From Alentia gelatinosa (Eukaryota; Annelida; Polychaeta; Phyllodocida; Polynoidae), in contig OX465590.1 of assembly GCA_950022655.1 (NCBI GenBank), positions 44,785,718 through 44,849,717 on the forward strand: a stretch of 64,000 bases of DNA, in the 5' to 3' direction. The position numbers and the translations under genes were made by a program. Below, one piece after another: positions 19,331 through 30,258 of the stretch. Numbering within the stretch: the first letter of the stretch is position 1; every line of letters begins with the position of its first letter. The notes beneath the pieces are model-generated. The model did no database searches, was not told the DNA's origin, and saw only the letters and a list, made by a program, of their open reading frames with translations.

Positions 19331-20189
19331 CTGGCCAAGGGTGTAATGGCAATCCAGATCTATGTCCTATCCCTGGGTGTCTGCTTATCTAGCAGTAGTA
19401 TTGCTTTACACCAAAAAAAAAGAAAAGAAATCAGGCTATGGAGATGCAACTGGTAAGGCAGCCCCCTTATGTGATGTGTAGGCAAGTTCTTCTAACAGAA
19501 TCACTGGTGTGAAAAGGTAAAAAAAAAAAAACCAGTAAAGACAGAACCGGGCTAGGTATATTATATATCTACAGATCCTGATGAAGGGTTATTATTATAT
19601 ATTTTTTCTTTGTGAATAGGAACCATATGTTAATCACGTAGACAGAGATTGGTGCCCTGAGCGCACATGATTGTACATACACTGACTAAAACTTGTGGGT
19701 GGTCGTCACCATACGACAAGTTTTTTGTTTTTTTTAAATTGTATGACGGTCATCGACTTTTTTTGTGTGTGTTCTCTCCGGGACTGAAATACATGATTCC
19801 TTTTTGTGAACATAATCTTTTAACAGAAACCTCAACATGGAGAGAGACCTCTTTTTAGATACCCTTTTAGTGTTGTACAAAGTTGTTATGATGAATTTCA
19901 ACAATGGCATAATCTTGTAAGATAATGTTTGTATCACGATATAGATATATGCGATTTTCTGGCGAGGTGTATCGTTTGCTATTGACATGTTGTACTGACC
20001 GGTGGTAGAGTGACTTGTGTGTTGAGCGGTGGTGAGGATAAAGGTGTGATTTCTCTGTCGTCAGTGGATGTGAAAGCGGCTTTGCCTTAAGTCTCCAGTG
20101 TACCCGGAGATGAACACATTGCTGGTGTAATAATGCACAAACCTCAGTTCACAAGCTCTATGTACAATGTATGTAGAATTCCTTAACCC
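19331..20189. other. Intergenic, no feature seen
   Basis: AT-rich with A and T homopolymers near 19410, 19520 and 19722. No gene is supported. Confidence 0.35.
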
Positions 20190-20665
20190 TTCGCTACGCT
20201 GTCATGCCTGGAGGCATTCCCGGGTCTAGTACGCTGTGGTGCCTTGAAGCATACCTGGGTCTAGTACTGCGTTATGCCTTGAGGCATTCTCGGGTCTAGT
20301 ACGCGGTGATGCTTTGAGGCATTCACGGGTGTAGTATGGCATGATGTCTTAAGGCATTCCCGGGCATAGTACGCCATGATGCCTTGAGGCGTTCTCGGGT
20401 CTAGTACGCTGTGGTGCTTTGAGGCATTCCTGGGTGTAGTACGGTGTTATGCCTAGAGGTATTCCCGGGTCTAGTACGCTGTGATGTCTGCAGGCATTCC
20501 TGGGTCTAGTACGGCATTATGCCGAGAGGCATTCCCGGGTCTAGCACGCTGTGATGCCTGCAGGCATTCCTGGGTCTAGTACACTGTGGTGCCTTGAGGC
20601 ATTCCTGGGTCTAGTATGCTATGATGCCTTGAGGCATTCCTGGGTCTAGTATGCTATGATGCCTT
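20190..20665. repeat. 35-bp tandem array with palindromic core GCCTTGAGGC
   Basis: About 12 units of GGGTCTAGTACGCTGTGATG and CCTTGAGGCATTCCC repeat. The core GATGCCTTGAGGCATTC is nearly palindromic. Related units are at 21803-21900 and near 300-365. Confidence 0.88.
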
Positions 20666-21799
20666 TTTAAACAAAATTTGTATTTGCTTTATCGACAAAC
20701 TCTGGAGTATTCCAGCCTTGGAACATCTTTTTTTTTAAAGTTAGTAATCGCTATTTCTATTTATGAAATAATACGAAGACTTTCCCACACTCATGTAAAA
20801 CTATATAATGATTAATATCATTAAGAAATTATGGTTAAATGTAATGAATGTAATGTTGATATAAGATTAAAAAATGGCTGTAAAATGATGTCAAATTGGC
20901 TCTAAAAGCTCCGGCGTACTACATACAGCGGATGAATATGCCACGAGGGTGGCGTATTTCAGACCTGGCAGCGTATCGATGAGGTTAAACTTCCCGAATC
21001 CCTCTGTGCTCCATGATGTAAATCAGCTGGACACCGTAGTTCTATAAAACCGGCTTATAATGTAAACCTCTTACCCAGTCAAGGATCCACTCATAGTTCA
21101 GCTACGCTAGGAAAGATTTATTTATGATGTCGGTCGGTCTGAATGTCAACAGGAATTGGTAGAAAATGGTGTTTCTTTTGAATGACTATGTCAGAACCTT
21201 AAAGTGGAAATGCAAGTAGCGACATATTTCGTTGGCATTACCCCGAATATGAACTGCTGTTCTACATGTTACACCCTCCAAATGTGGATCTGCATTTTGG
21301 AACTTTGGCCTTGAGCAGGTTGGATGCATTCCATTAGGTAGAGTCAGCATCCTAGGAAAATTGTATTTTATTGTAGGTAATGAATACTGGAAATGATACA
21401 AAATGGAACTATTTTTATGATAGGAGTGGGGCGAGTCCCATATCTAGGGTGTGGGTGGAGAGGGTGAGGGACTTGTCACTGAAATAACGTAGCGAGGATA
21501 TGAAAGCTGATAGAAGCTAGATTGTTAACCCTTTAAAGGCGGGGGTCTGTGGCAGAGCCATAATGGTTGGGGCGGGTACTTTGGACTGGTATAACCCTAC
21601 GGGCCGGGCCGATTTTTGTCTAAACCCATATTCCATTATTTGATCACGTGATATGACACATCATTCTCATTTATATTATTTGGTTTACCAAATAATATCA
21701 AATACTATATCATAGGTATATTCTCTGAAAGTTTCAAATATATTGATCAATTATTTCTTCATAAAACAATGAAATGGTAAATATTACTAAATTTCATAA
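20666..21799. other. Intergenic, no gene
   Basis: AT-rich. Positions 20910-20990 contain a GCGGATGAATATGCCACG, GGCGTATTTCAGACC stretch that resembles the left end of the window near 60-110. No coding signal. Confidence 0.35.
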
Positions 21800-21802
21800 A
21801 TA

Positions 21803-21905
21803 ATGCCTCAAGGCATTATCCGGTCTCCGTGGGGGAATGCCTCAATGCATTATCCGGTCTATGCTGGGGAATGCCTCAAGGCATTATCCGCCTTAAAAGG
21901 GTTAA
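21803..21905. repeat. Three tandem units with core GCCTCAAGGCATTATCCGG
   Basis: AATGCCTCAAGGCATTATCC is repeated three times at about 35-bp spacing, the middle one with CTCAATGCATT. The core is the same palindrome as in the 20190 array. Confidence 0.8.
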
Positions 21906-21964
21906 CAAAATGTCTCCCTCTGTATTGTCATGCCACGATCCTCTGTCGTTACGAAGAAGGAATT

Positions 21965-22250
21965 GCATCGAGATCCATAGCCACTGAAAATATGCCATGA
22001 GTATTCGTTGCGAAGTAAACTTATGAGGGAAAGCCGAGTGAGATTATGTAGCACCAACACGAATGCTGTATATTCAGCAGATACGGATCGAGTGCGGTTC
22101 ACATTTTATCTCACCCTTGATCAGCAAACATTTGTGACATCATTCCCCATTGAAAAATTTAAAAAAATATACTTCATGGGTGTGGAGTTAAAGTTTCTAA
22201 TGTTAAGTCCATCGGGAAAATATACCGGGGGTGAGATTGAGTATATTCCC
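21965..22250. mobile_element. Composite hairpin element (TTATCYYACCCC family)
   Basis: The hairpin's arms carry GATCCATAGCCACTGAAAAT on the left and CAGCAGATACGGATCGAGTG on the right, with the apex GAAAGCCGAGTGAGATTATG. A module follows from TTTATCTCACCCTTGATC through AATGTTAAGTCCATCGGG to GGGGGTGAGATTGAG at 22240. A second partial module end lies at 22395-22415. Confidence 0.65.
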
Positions 22251-22419
22251 TTTACGTTTGCGGATTACCATACAGTACTCACCCTGGGTTTAAAAAGAGG
22301 ACTGGTGGTAGTAATTTGACGGTTACATCAATGTTGAGAAAAACTACACGATTATTGTCAATAATAGTTTCCTATGTTAAGTGTATGAGAAAAAAATACC
22401 AGGGGTGAGATAAAGGGAG

Positions 22420-23107
22420 GCATTAGTGTACATGATGATTTATGAGGGGAACGTCTGCCTTTCTAGTCGTATGTTCTTTCATCATAATGCATTGGTAGTG
22501 GTACCTTAGCTCAGGGTTTTGTGTTTAGAGTCAACTGACGACAACCAATAAGGTCTACCACGTTTAATAACATCACACAAGAGCCATAATTCTGGACTAA
22601 TCTGAAATTGTAAATGATTATATTTAATACAGCACTGAAGTGGTACATTAGAAACACAATCCTACTAAAATGTAGCACAGATCATTCCACTAACTAATAG
22701 AGTGCCATTAAAGTTTTGTAAATTCAATGTATTTATAAGTCAAATTAGAGCAAGGGATGACTGTCAGGCAAGGGACAAATTAAACCAGGCGAATGATTAA
22801 TTTGAATCGGTAATTATCCGAGGTACTTGTATTGTACTGAAGAGGAATTCTTACAAGCCTTTCTGAAGATGTTATAACTTAAACTTCTGTACCGAAGCTT
22901 TTTAGATTCGTCTTTTGCTTTTGATGAAACGAAAAGGTTGGTATTAAAAATGCAAGTCCGTTTATGATGCAGCATTAGGGCATCTTTTCATTTGAGTCTC
23001 AAGTATACTGAATAAAACTGGCCAGTGTGTATTATAGGTTTATCTATGAAGGAGTCCTAGTTTTAGTGTCGGTACACGACCAAATACTCTTCATTTACCT
23101 CATCCAG
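22420..23107. other. Intergenic, no feature seen
   Basis: AT-rich; no gene or repeat boundary recognised. Confidence 0.35.
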
Positions 23108-23490
23108 CCGGTGTGCCGCAATATTTGGTTACCCTGCCATATTCTGTATTTATTGCCATGCATATGTGTCTGGCATGTTCTTCCGTTCAGCTAGCACAGA
23201 CTATTGGAGTACTCTAGCCTCTAGATATACAAGAACTACTTATAGAGAAAAGACTTGATGTGATGCAATATGATAACATCAGTAACGGAAATTGGGGAAA
23301 TAGAAACATGAATATGACATCGCAGGAAGTCGTGCGCCGGATCTCTTCTAGGAGAGTGCATCGAGCGGCGATAAATTGTAGCTCTCCAATCATGGACTTT
23401 AACACTGGGCATGTTCGCGCATGCACACCAGATACTAGTGGGCGATAAATACGGAATATGGCAGCGTAACCAAATATTGCATCACACCGG
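23108..23490. mobile_element. 383-bp element with about 50-bp terminal inverted repeats
   Basis: The left end CCGGTGTGCCGCAATATTTG pairs with CAAATATTGCATCACACCGG at the right end. The pairing continues through GTTACCCTGCCATATTC and GAATATGGCAGCGTAAC. No target duplication is obvious and there is no transposase. Confidence 0.8.
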
Positions 23491-23924
23491 ATTCCCGTAA
23501 AGTGTAAGCAGTCTGTGTTGATGATCTGTAGGAAGAGGGTTCGTGTAAAGTGTGCTTCTGTGTGCTACCTTTGAGTTATTTTGTTCTCTGAACAAGGTAC
23601 TGATTGTGATACTACAATGTGAAGAGGCCACTGTCAGGCCCCGACTCCAGTTCTATATCCACCACTAACTTCTCCCGTCACGAGAGAAACTCAGCTTCGT
23701 CAGTGTCTCTGAGTAACTAGACTTTTAGTGATCAGCCTGTGTGAAAAGTGACCCTTTATTCTTTATATAAGTGACTGGAGATGATGCATCGATGGCCAAA
23801 ATCATGTTTTCACTGACAGGTTTAAGGATATTGTAACTGGGAAGACGTAGCAAGGTCGGAATGGGATCTCAGAGAACATTTATACTATTTATAGTTTGTC
23901 CCATGTCCGATTCTATAGAGGAAA
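23491..23924. other. Intergenic, no feature seen
   Basis: No coding signal or repeat boundary recognised. Confidence 0.35.
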
Positions 23925-24212
23925 CCCATCAAAGTTTACGGTCAGAGCTCGTATCCCATCAGGCTTGAATCGCGTAGTAATTCGCAAGGCGAAGTCGTGT
24001 GAATTACATAGCGATTCAAACAAGATGGGATCAAGCTCTGACTTTAAACTTGAATAGGTTTCTGAATTTATCTCACCCTCCACATTGACTAATGGGCTAA
24101 CATTTGTGACATTATCCCCCATTGAGTATTTTTTTCTAAATACTCCATGGGCGTTGGATACAAACTCCCAATGTTAAGTCTATGGGGGAAAATACCAGGG
24201 GTAAGATAAATA
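23925..24212. mobile_element. Composite hairpin element (TTATCYYACCCC family)
   Basis: The hairpin at about 23935-24055 has arms AAGTTTACGGTCAGAGCTC and AGCTCTGACTTTAAACTT and apex CGCAAGGCGAAGTCG. A module follows from TTTATCTCACCCTCCAC through CAATGTTAAGTCTATGGGG to CAGGGGTAAGATAAA. A half hairpin of the same kind lies at 61785-61840. Confidence 0.75.
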
Positions 24213-24692
24213 AAGAGAAGATGCTTCAAACTGTATAACTATGTGACTATTTTATTACATATTCTGAGGCATATTAGTAGTGTTCATAATCTAGTGTGAA
24301 TTTATATCCAGAAAAAAATGAGGATCCTTGTACGAGGTTAATACAATGAGTGGTGATGAACTGAAATATTGTAATTTGAATTCTAGCCAGAGTGCAGTAT
24401 GGACCATTCATGTCATGCCGATTTGAATACTGAAATCACAGCCATTTTACATTCCTGTCTAAAGCGAGAATGTACAAAGAATTTTTATGCATAGTCATAA
24501 ACGAAATGTAAAAAAATAAGCATTGGAATGTTCAAGATGTCCTCAAAACCCTATCTTGATTTCTCTAACGTTGTTTTTGTTTTCTGGTTTCAAATATTGA
24601 AACATCTCTGAAAATAAAGGACTGAGAACGAGCGATGAAAATAGGACAAATCTACGTCTTCTCGTTTTGTTTTCACAGAATAATGAGGGCAG
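24213..24692. other. Intergenic, no feature seen
   Basis: AT-rich with no gene. Confidence 0.35.
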
Positions 24693-25516
24693 GAAGTTCA
24701 GTGGTTCAGGTAATCACAAGGTTGCAGCCACTTTTCTCCTTTAATCCCCAGCAGTTGTACTGCTATATCAAAGGCCTGTCCTTCGTATACCATGTCTATG
24801 TGGTGTGGTGTACAGCTACCTTTCCCCTTCATCCCCAGCAATGGTAGATTTACTGCTATATCAAAGGCCTGTCCTTCGTATACCATGTTTATGTGGTGGG
24901 GTGTACAGCCACCTTTCTCCTTCATCCCCAGCAGTGGTAGATTTACTACTATATCAAAGGCCAATCCTCATATCATGTCTATGTGGTGTGCTGTACAGCC
25001 ACCTTTCTCCTTCATCCCCAGCAGTAGTAGATTTACGACTATATCAAAGGCCAGGCCTTCTCATAATGTCTATGTGGTGTGCTGTACAGCCACCATTCTC
25101 CTTCATCCCCAGCAGTGGTAGACTTACTGCTATGTCAAAGGCCAGTCCTTCCCATACCATGTCTATGTGGTGGGGTGTACAGCCACCTTTCTCCTTCATC
25201 CCCAGCAGTGGTAGACTTACTGCTATATCAAAGGCCAATCCTCATATCATGTCTATGTGGTGTGCTGTACAGCCACCTTTCTCCTTCATCCCAGCAGTAG
25301 TAGATTTACGACTATATCAAAGGCCAGGCCTTCTCATAATGTCTATGTGGTGTGGTGTACAGCCACCATTCTCCTTCATCCACAGCAGTGGTAGATTTAC
25401 TGCTATGTCAAAGGCCAGTCCTTCTCATACCATGTCTATGTGGTGTGCAGCCACCTTTTCCCTTGCAATCCAAGAATTGTGGTGTGGGAACTAAAAGAAG
25501 TGCGACCTCGGTAAAT
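24693..25516 (+). mobile_element. SINE copy 3, long internal array of about nine units, truncated ends
   Basis: Only a head remnant (TTCAGTGGTTCAGG) and a partial tail (ACTAAAAGAAGTGCGACCTC) remain. Between them about nine 80-92-bp units carry CCATGTCTATGTGGTGTG, ACAGCCACCTTTCTCCTTCA and CCCCAGCAGTGGTAGATTTA. Large open frames here are the periodic body and not genes. Confidence 0.88.
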
Positions 25517-26029
25517 GTAGAGAGGTGCTATTTTTTCATGGATTCATCATGATGCTCATCTCGAGACTAGTTATCTCTTCACAAACCGCTAGGAGGCGCA
25601 CAGGACAACCACGCCGTCTGGTGAGGGGTGGCTGCACTACCGACCAGTTATCACTCAGTGGCGTCCGTTGGTGGATTATGACTTCAGTCATCTTAATTTT
25701 TGTCTGTGTTCAAAACTCTTGACCATTTAAAAATCGCACCCGCAATTCAGCCAAACCACACACACACACACATCCCACAGCAGTGAACACATCCTGCCAA
25801 CACTGTCCACTTATCTTTCCAAGTAGATTTGACTAGAGACTATTATTGCGCGTGACACAGGTATTTTGCCGGCAACCAGCTCAATTATTCTCGTGGCTGG
25901 TCACGGGGCAAGGCAATCGGAAAACTACAGTTCTAGATTATGATTTCTGTACGAATATAAACAAATCCTAAGGATAGAAGTACATCTGTGTAGAGAAACA
26001 CAAAAAATAGTTGCAGGATTCAGTTAGAT
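25517..26029. other. Intergenic, no feature seen
   Basis: A short CA repeat near 25755 is the only pattern seen. Confidence 0.35.
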
Positions 26030-26162
26030 ACTACACGAGAATCTCACTCTCGTGGCCCTTCAGTCTCCAAGCCCATGTTTGGTTTACTATGTTTCTATGT
26101 ATGGGAGCAACTTCAAGCGGATTCAACAGAATTCTACCGTTTTAAATATAGTAGGTAATCAT

Positions 26163-26715
26163 TTTAGCGCGGTCACATGCTCATATATATACGCTGCCTA
26201 GGTGAGGGAGAGGTTATATAGACTTTCATTGAGCGTAGACCTTATGCTCAGTGATAAAGAGCACTGGACTTCCAAATCCCAAGGTTGTCAGACCTTGTTG
26301 ATTGGAGTCCTACTGCAGCCACTTTTCTCCTCCATCCCCAGCAGTGGTAGATTTACTGCTATATCAAAGGTCAATTCTTCTCATACCAGGTCTATGTGGT
26401 ATGGGAAGTAAAAGAACTCTCACCTCGGTAAATGTGTCGGGTTGGGATTTCTCCTACATTCATCTCATAGATTCGATCAAACCCAAAGTAAGTCTAATTG
26501 AACTAATTGGACGTTAAACTACCAAAACAAACAAACAAACAAACAAATGCTCATATACATTGCCTAGGTTAGGGAGAGGTTATATAGACTTTCATTGAGT
26601 GTGGGTCACACGCTCATATACGCTGTCTAGGTTAGGGAGAGGTTATATAGACTTTCATTGAGCGTGGGTCACACGCTCATATACGCTGTCTAGGTTAGGG
26701 AGAGGTTATATAGAC
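26163..26715 (+). repeat. 63-bp tandem array split by a SINE
   Basis: Units of CACACGCTCATATACGCTG, CTAGGTTAGGGAGAGG, TTATATAGACTTTCATTGAG occur once before the SINE and three times after it, so the SINE entered an existing array or the array grew around it. Confidence 0.8.
26240..26547 (+). mobile_element. SINE copy 4, single-unit and nearly full length
   Basis: It has the head (GCTCAGTGATAAAGAGCACT, GATTGGAGTCCTACTGCAG), one body unit, and the tail with TCTAATTGAACTAATTGG, ACGTTAAACTACCAAAAC and CAAAC repeats. This is the best guide to the unexpanded form, about 305 bp. Confidence 0.88.
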
Positions 26716-27594
26716 TTTCCACATGCTGCAAAAACTATCCCTTCACTATCTATGTGCCAACTCTATGACATTGGAAAAGGTGCAAGGGGCCAGGGGTCAA
26801 AAGAGTGGGCAGCTGATCATGATTGATCACTACAGACCAAAGTAACTTTTTTTTTTTTTTTTTTCGTTCTTTATACTGCCTCCAATCAGCTTATAAGGCT
26901 GGTTTGATTTTGGAGACAGTCTATACAAGGTTGAGTACAAAGAGACCATTTGAGAATCAAAGATTACTCGTTTGTTTCACAGAAGTTACAGAGATGATAA
27001 TAATATCCTTGCGCCAGTCACATCTGGCTAATACAAAAACAGTATAAAATGAGATCGTTACTTATTCAATAGAAGATAATGCCTGATAGTTAATAAGTCC
27101 TTGTCATTTGTGAAGTGAGCATACTATAAGTCATAATAATACATCTTTGCCAATACTAGTGAGTTTTCAAGGTAGTTCAACAATACCATTTAGAAAAGCA
27201 GTCTGTCTGTCACAGAGTCAGAGAGAACTTCTATCCTTCTCAAGAAGAAAACAGGCTTCCCTCTCTATAGGTATATTGCCAATTTCAGTGTGTTTGTATG
27301 CACCCTTACCTTCAAAGATATCTTATGAATAATTTGACAATAAAAAAACAACTGTTTCTTTTCCTTTGCACCACTTTTGGGACATTTCTGCAAAAGTCGG
27401 AATCACAAAATCACCAACATGGGATTTTCCTGCCTGTTTTGTGCCCTCATATGGATTTTACAAACTGATTGTTCTATCAGTTAGATCTAATACAAAGGAA
27501 GGAAATGACAGCCATTTTACTGCATTTTGTCCCAGGAAGCTGTCTTCTACAAAATCGGAAGGATTCATCTTGTTACCTACCATATCTAAAAAAC
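26716..27594. other. Interior of the 1.7-kb fold-back, no gene
   Basis: A poly-T run lies near 26847. No domain is recognised in the short open frames. Confidence 0.35.
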
Positions 27595-27914
27595 TATGAT
27601 TCTGGTCGGATCCGCTTGGAGATACTCCCGCACATAATAGAGACAGAGTGAACCAGACCTAGGCCTGGAGACTGAAGGGCCACGAGAGTGAGATTCTCGT
27701 GTAGTGAAAAGCTCAAACCTGTCCTTCTTTTTTATAGGACTATACTCAGACAAACTTCTTCTCTTCTGATTCATTTCGAGCCATGCCGAAATCAAAGCTT
27801 AGTAATGTAGTTTTCTTATCTACTTTTCTCATGAGAAACCAATGAGATCTCAACTTTCGCTGGTAGCCCTTTCAAAATTCCGCTAATTCCCTCCACCCAC
27901 CACCACCCTAAGTA

Positions 27915-28140
27915 TTTGGCCTTACACGAACATGTGGATTTGTGGAGCAGTCAGCAGAGCATTTGGCTGGGAATGCGAATGTTTGAATCCCGCTATTGGC
28001 AGTCTGACATCTCGTTTTTCTTTATTTCCCCCCCTAACTCGGACTTGACAAAGTCACTAGTATCTGTCACAAAACTCTCGGGCTCTATGAGGGAACACTC
28101 TGGCTGTGCACCACTCAGTTGCCAAGTGGGTTAAAGTAAA
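27915..28140 (+). mobile_element. Second, divergent tRNA-derived SINE
   Basis: GTGGAGCAGTCAGCAGAGCA (A-box-like) and GAATGTTTGAATCCCGC (B-box-like) lie 35 bases apart. A pyrimidine-rich body and CTCGGGCTCTATGAGGGAA follow. It is a different family from the GGACGTTAAAC SINE. There is no clear tail. Confidence 0.6.
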
Positions 28141-28210
28141 TTACCTACTGACTGGAAAAACTCCCATTCTATTATGATTATGTTCCACGATAAGGTCATA
28201 CATTTTTTTT

Positions 28211-28543
28211 AAGTGAACCCGCTGAAACCACAGATACCCATTTACAAAACACCATTTCCGGTGGCCAGTAAGAATGAGGCTTAGTGCTAAACCTATGGGG
28301 CTTTGAGGCTAGACTTTTGTTTTTGGTCTCGTTTGTTACTTTTGAAGTGTAGTTTACTACTATCGTCTCTGAATAACTCCGTCTCGAAGCTACGATGACA
28401 GTTGTTAACTTTCTAAAAAATATGGATCTAAAAGATTGGAGATGACACATATAGTCTCGAACCTACATAGTCAAAGTGCTGAGCGCCTATATCCGGAAAT
28501 GATGTTTTGTAAATGGGTATCTGTGGTTTCAGCAGGTTCACTT
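28211..28543. mobile_element. 333-bp element with about 50-bp terminal inverted repeats
   Basis: AAGTGAACCCGCTGAAACCA at the left pairs with TGGTTTCAGCAGGTTCACTT at the right. The pairing continues through CCATTTACAAAACA and TGTTTTGTAAATGG to CCGG on each side. No coding region. Confidence 0.82.
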
Positions 28544-28924
28544 TGGCTCCCTATTTACCATTTTGTTATTGTGTGTATTTTTAGAATAGAACCACCATAA
28601 AGCTAAATTTCATTATCAATTTGTTAAGCTATGGTTTTTACCTTAAGGATTTCTGCTTTTTAGAGCCTACAAAGAACAAAAGTATTTGGTTTGAGGTGCA
28701 CACCTTGATTTAACCTGACCTACCCCAATATCGTAGAAGGGCAGGAGGGGTTGGTTGCCAAACTTTGATATTGACTTCTAGACTACTGCCATATGCAGTG
28801 CTGCCACCTTGTGACAAAATATGAGCAACTCATCTATTACTCACTAGATGTCCTGTTTCCTGCCTCCATCTTGCATGACATGCTGCTAGTCTAGGTAAAC
28901 AGCAAAACAGTACTCAGTCTCTGT
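28544..28924. other. Intergenic, no gene
   Basis: No domain or repeat end is seen, apart from ATAGAACCACCATAAAGC at 28585, which recurs near 56570. Confidence 0.35.
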
Positions 28925-29215
28925 TCTATCGAGTACTATCAAGAGACGTCACAAGTTTGAGTCTGAGTTGATTTATGTCACACATTTTGTTAGCTTCGTA
29001 ATTTCATGAGTCAAAGACGAGTGACGTTACGGAGACAACAAAATGTGTGACATAAGTAAACTCAAACTCAAACAAGTGGCGTCTAGATTTTATCCTACCC
29101 CGTTTCCACATTTTTTCAGTATTAGAAAGTAGTGACATAATCAACACTTTGTGTCGCACCCATGACATAAACAAATCCCATGTTAAGCCTATGGCGTTTT
29201 TAAAATAAAATACCA
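28925..29215. mobile_element. Composite hairpin element (ATCCTACCCC subfamily)
   Basis: The hairpin at about 28946-29085 has arms GTCACACATTTTGTTAGCTT and ACAACAAAATGTGTGACATA. A module follows from TTTTATCCTACCCCG through CCCATGTTAAGCCTATGGCG. It is a close relative of 56695-57000 in opposite orientation. Confidence 0.75.
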
Positions 29216-29299
29216 CTTCACCACGGACCTGTAAGTCGGTGATGCTGCGTTTGCAAGCCATTTGATGTAAATGAATTAGTTTATTCAAGTTATGGTACC

Positions 29300-29619
29300 T
29301 GGGACCTGTTTCACTAGTTTCGTGACATGTCTAGATGGCGTGACATGTCTAGATGGTGTGTCCGGTTTCATAAGAACTATACATTAAACTTCATTTTGTG
29401 CATTCTTGCTTGCACTGTTGGTGCCGCTTTTCATGTCTGTCTTCACTTTTGTCACAAAACTAGTGAAACATGTCCATGATGTGTAGATTTGTCTAATTCC
29501 TATGTTTGGGGTGTGTCTTTTCCCAAGGGCAGCTACCTGTGTTGTCACGAAACCAGACGACCCAATCTGTCTGTATGGTGTCACAGACATGTCACAAAAC
29601 TAGTGAGACAGGTCCCAGG
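29300..29619. mobile_element. MITE with GGGACCTGTTTCACTAGTTT inverted ends
   Basis: The left end GGGACCTGTTTCACTAGTTT pairs with AAACTAGTGAGACAGGTCCC at the right. An internal copy of the end lies near 29455-29475. Related copies are at 38293-38672 and from 38668. Confidence 0.75.
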
Positions 29620-30017
29620 AGAGACTCCCACATATTGTTTAAACATGCCAACATGCCAAAATACCAAGAACTCTTTCCAAAGAGCTGAATATTGAAACAG
29701 ATTAAGTCTGCTTTTCATCAGTGGCTTCACGAGTGGCTTACAGAGCCGCCTCTCCACCACACCATGGTTTGTTTTATTTATTATCCGTCTTCCAGAGTAA
29801 ATTGAACACAGGAATTGTCATATTATAGGGTATATCAATAACAACTATTTTCTTTTGCTCTGCAGAACAAAGCGGCAATTTTCCCGTAAACAATGGCAAT
29901 GAGGCTGTATACCATGGATTTGAATCTGTATACATGTGATTCGATGTTGTTTTTCGAGAAAAATATAGTTTGGCCATCTTTCATATTTTCATTTTGTATT
30001 TCATATATCTAATTATC
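29620..30017. other. Intergenic, no gene
   Basis: AT-rich with no recognised feature. Confidence 0.35.
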
Positions 30018-30051
30018 CTACCCCTAATAAAAACGGTCCATAGGCATAACA
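30018..30051. mobile_element. Left part of a composite hairpin element split by the + strand Gypsy insertion
   Basis: TATCCTACCCCTAATAAAAA and CCATAGGCATAACA are the module start. The rest continues at 35079 after the LTR element. Confidence 0.7.
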
Positions 30052-30240
30052 TGTTACGTGTCCTCTACTTGTTCTTACATACACTATCGTCACCTTGTGT
30101 ATCGTGACAATACTACATATAGTAGCCCCCTCTAGTGAATAAACAGACACACTACTAGTTTCACTTCATGTTGTTGTTCTACCAGTCACTCTACAAAGTC
30201 TACCCTTCTGAGCTGCTCATAGACCCACAACCACGCAACA
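30052..30240 (+). repeat. 5' LTR of Gypsy element 1
   Basis: It runs from TGTTACGTGTCCTCTACTTG to ACCACGCAACA, is 189 bp long and contains AATAAA in GTGAATAAACAG. It differs from the right LTR by one base (T against C near 30090). Confidence 0.95.
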
Positions 30241-30258
30241 TGGTGGCAGCGGTTGAAG
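30241..30258 (+). other. Primer-binding site of Gypsy element 1
   Basis: TGGTGGCAGCGGTTGAAG starts immediately after the LTR, as expected for tRNA 3'-end pairing (TGG complements CCA). The tRNA species is not determined. Confidence 0.75.

Larger units (their letters stand above)
26030..27710. repeat. About 1.7-kb fold-back: two 115-bp inverted arms
   Basis: CTACACGAGAATCTCACTCT, GTGGCCCTTCAGTCTCCA on the left (26030-26145) matches the complement of 27595-27710, including CTTCAAGCGGATTC against GGATCCGCTTGGAG. The 1.45-kb interior holds a 63-bp array and a SINE. No coding region is seen inside. Confidence 0.7.

Noticed and set aside
22008..22319. 103-codon open frame as a gene
   Set aside because: It lies across a composite hairpin element (arm, apex and module), so the frame is a by-product of a repeat.
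24805..25494. 229-codon open frame as a protein with repeats
   Set aside because: It is the 92-bp SINE body read in frame. The same peptide appears at 10435, 44682 and 45212 and shifts frame between copies.
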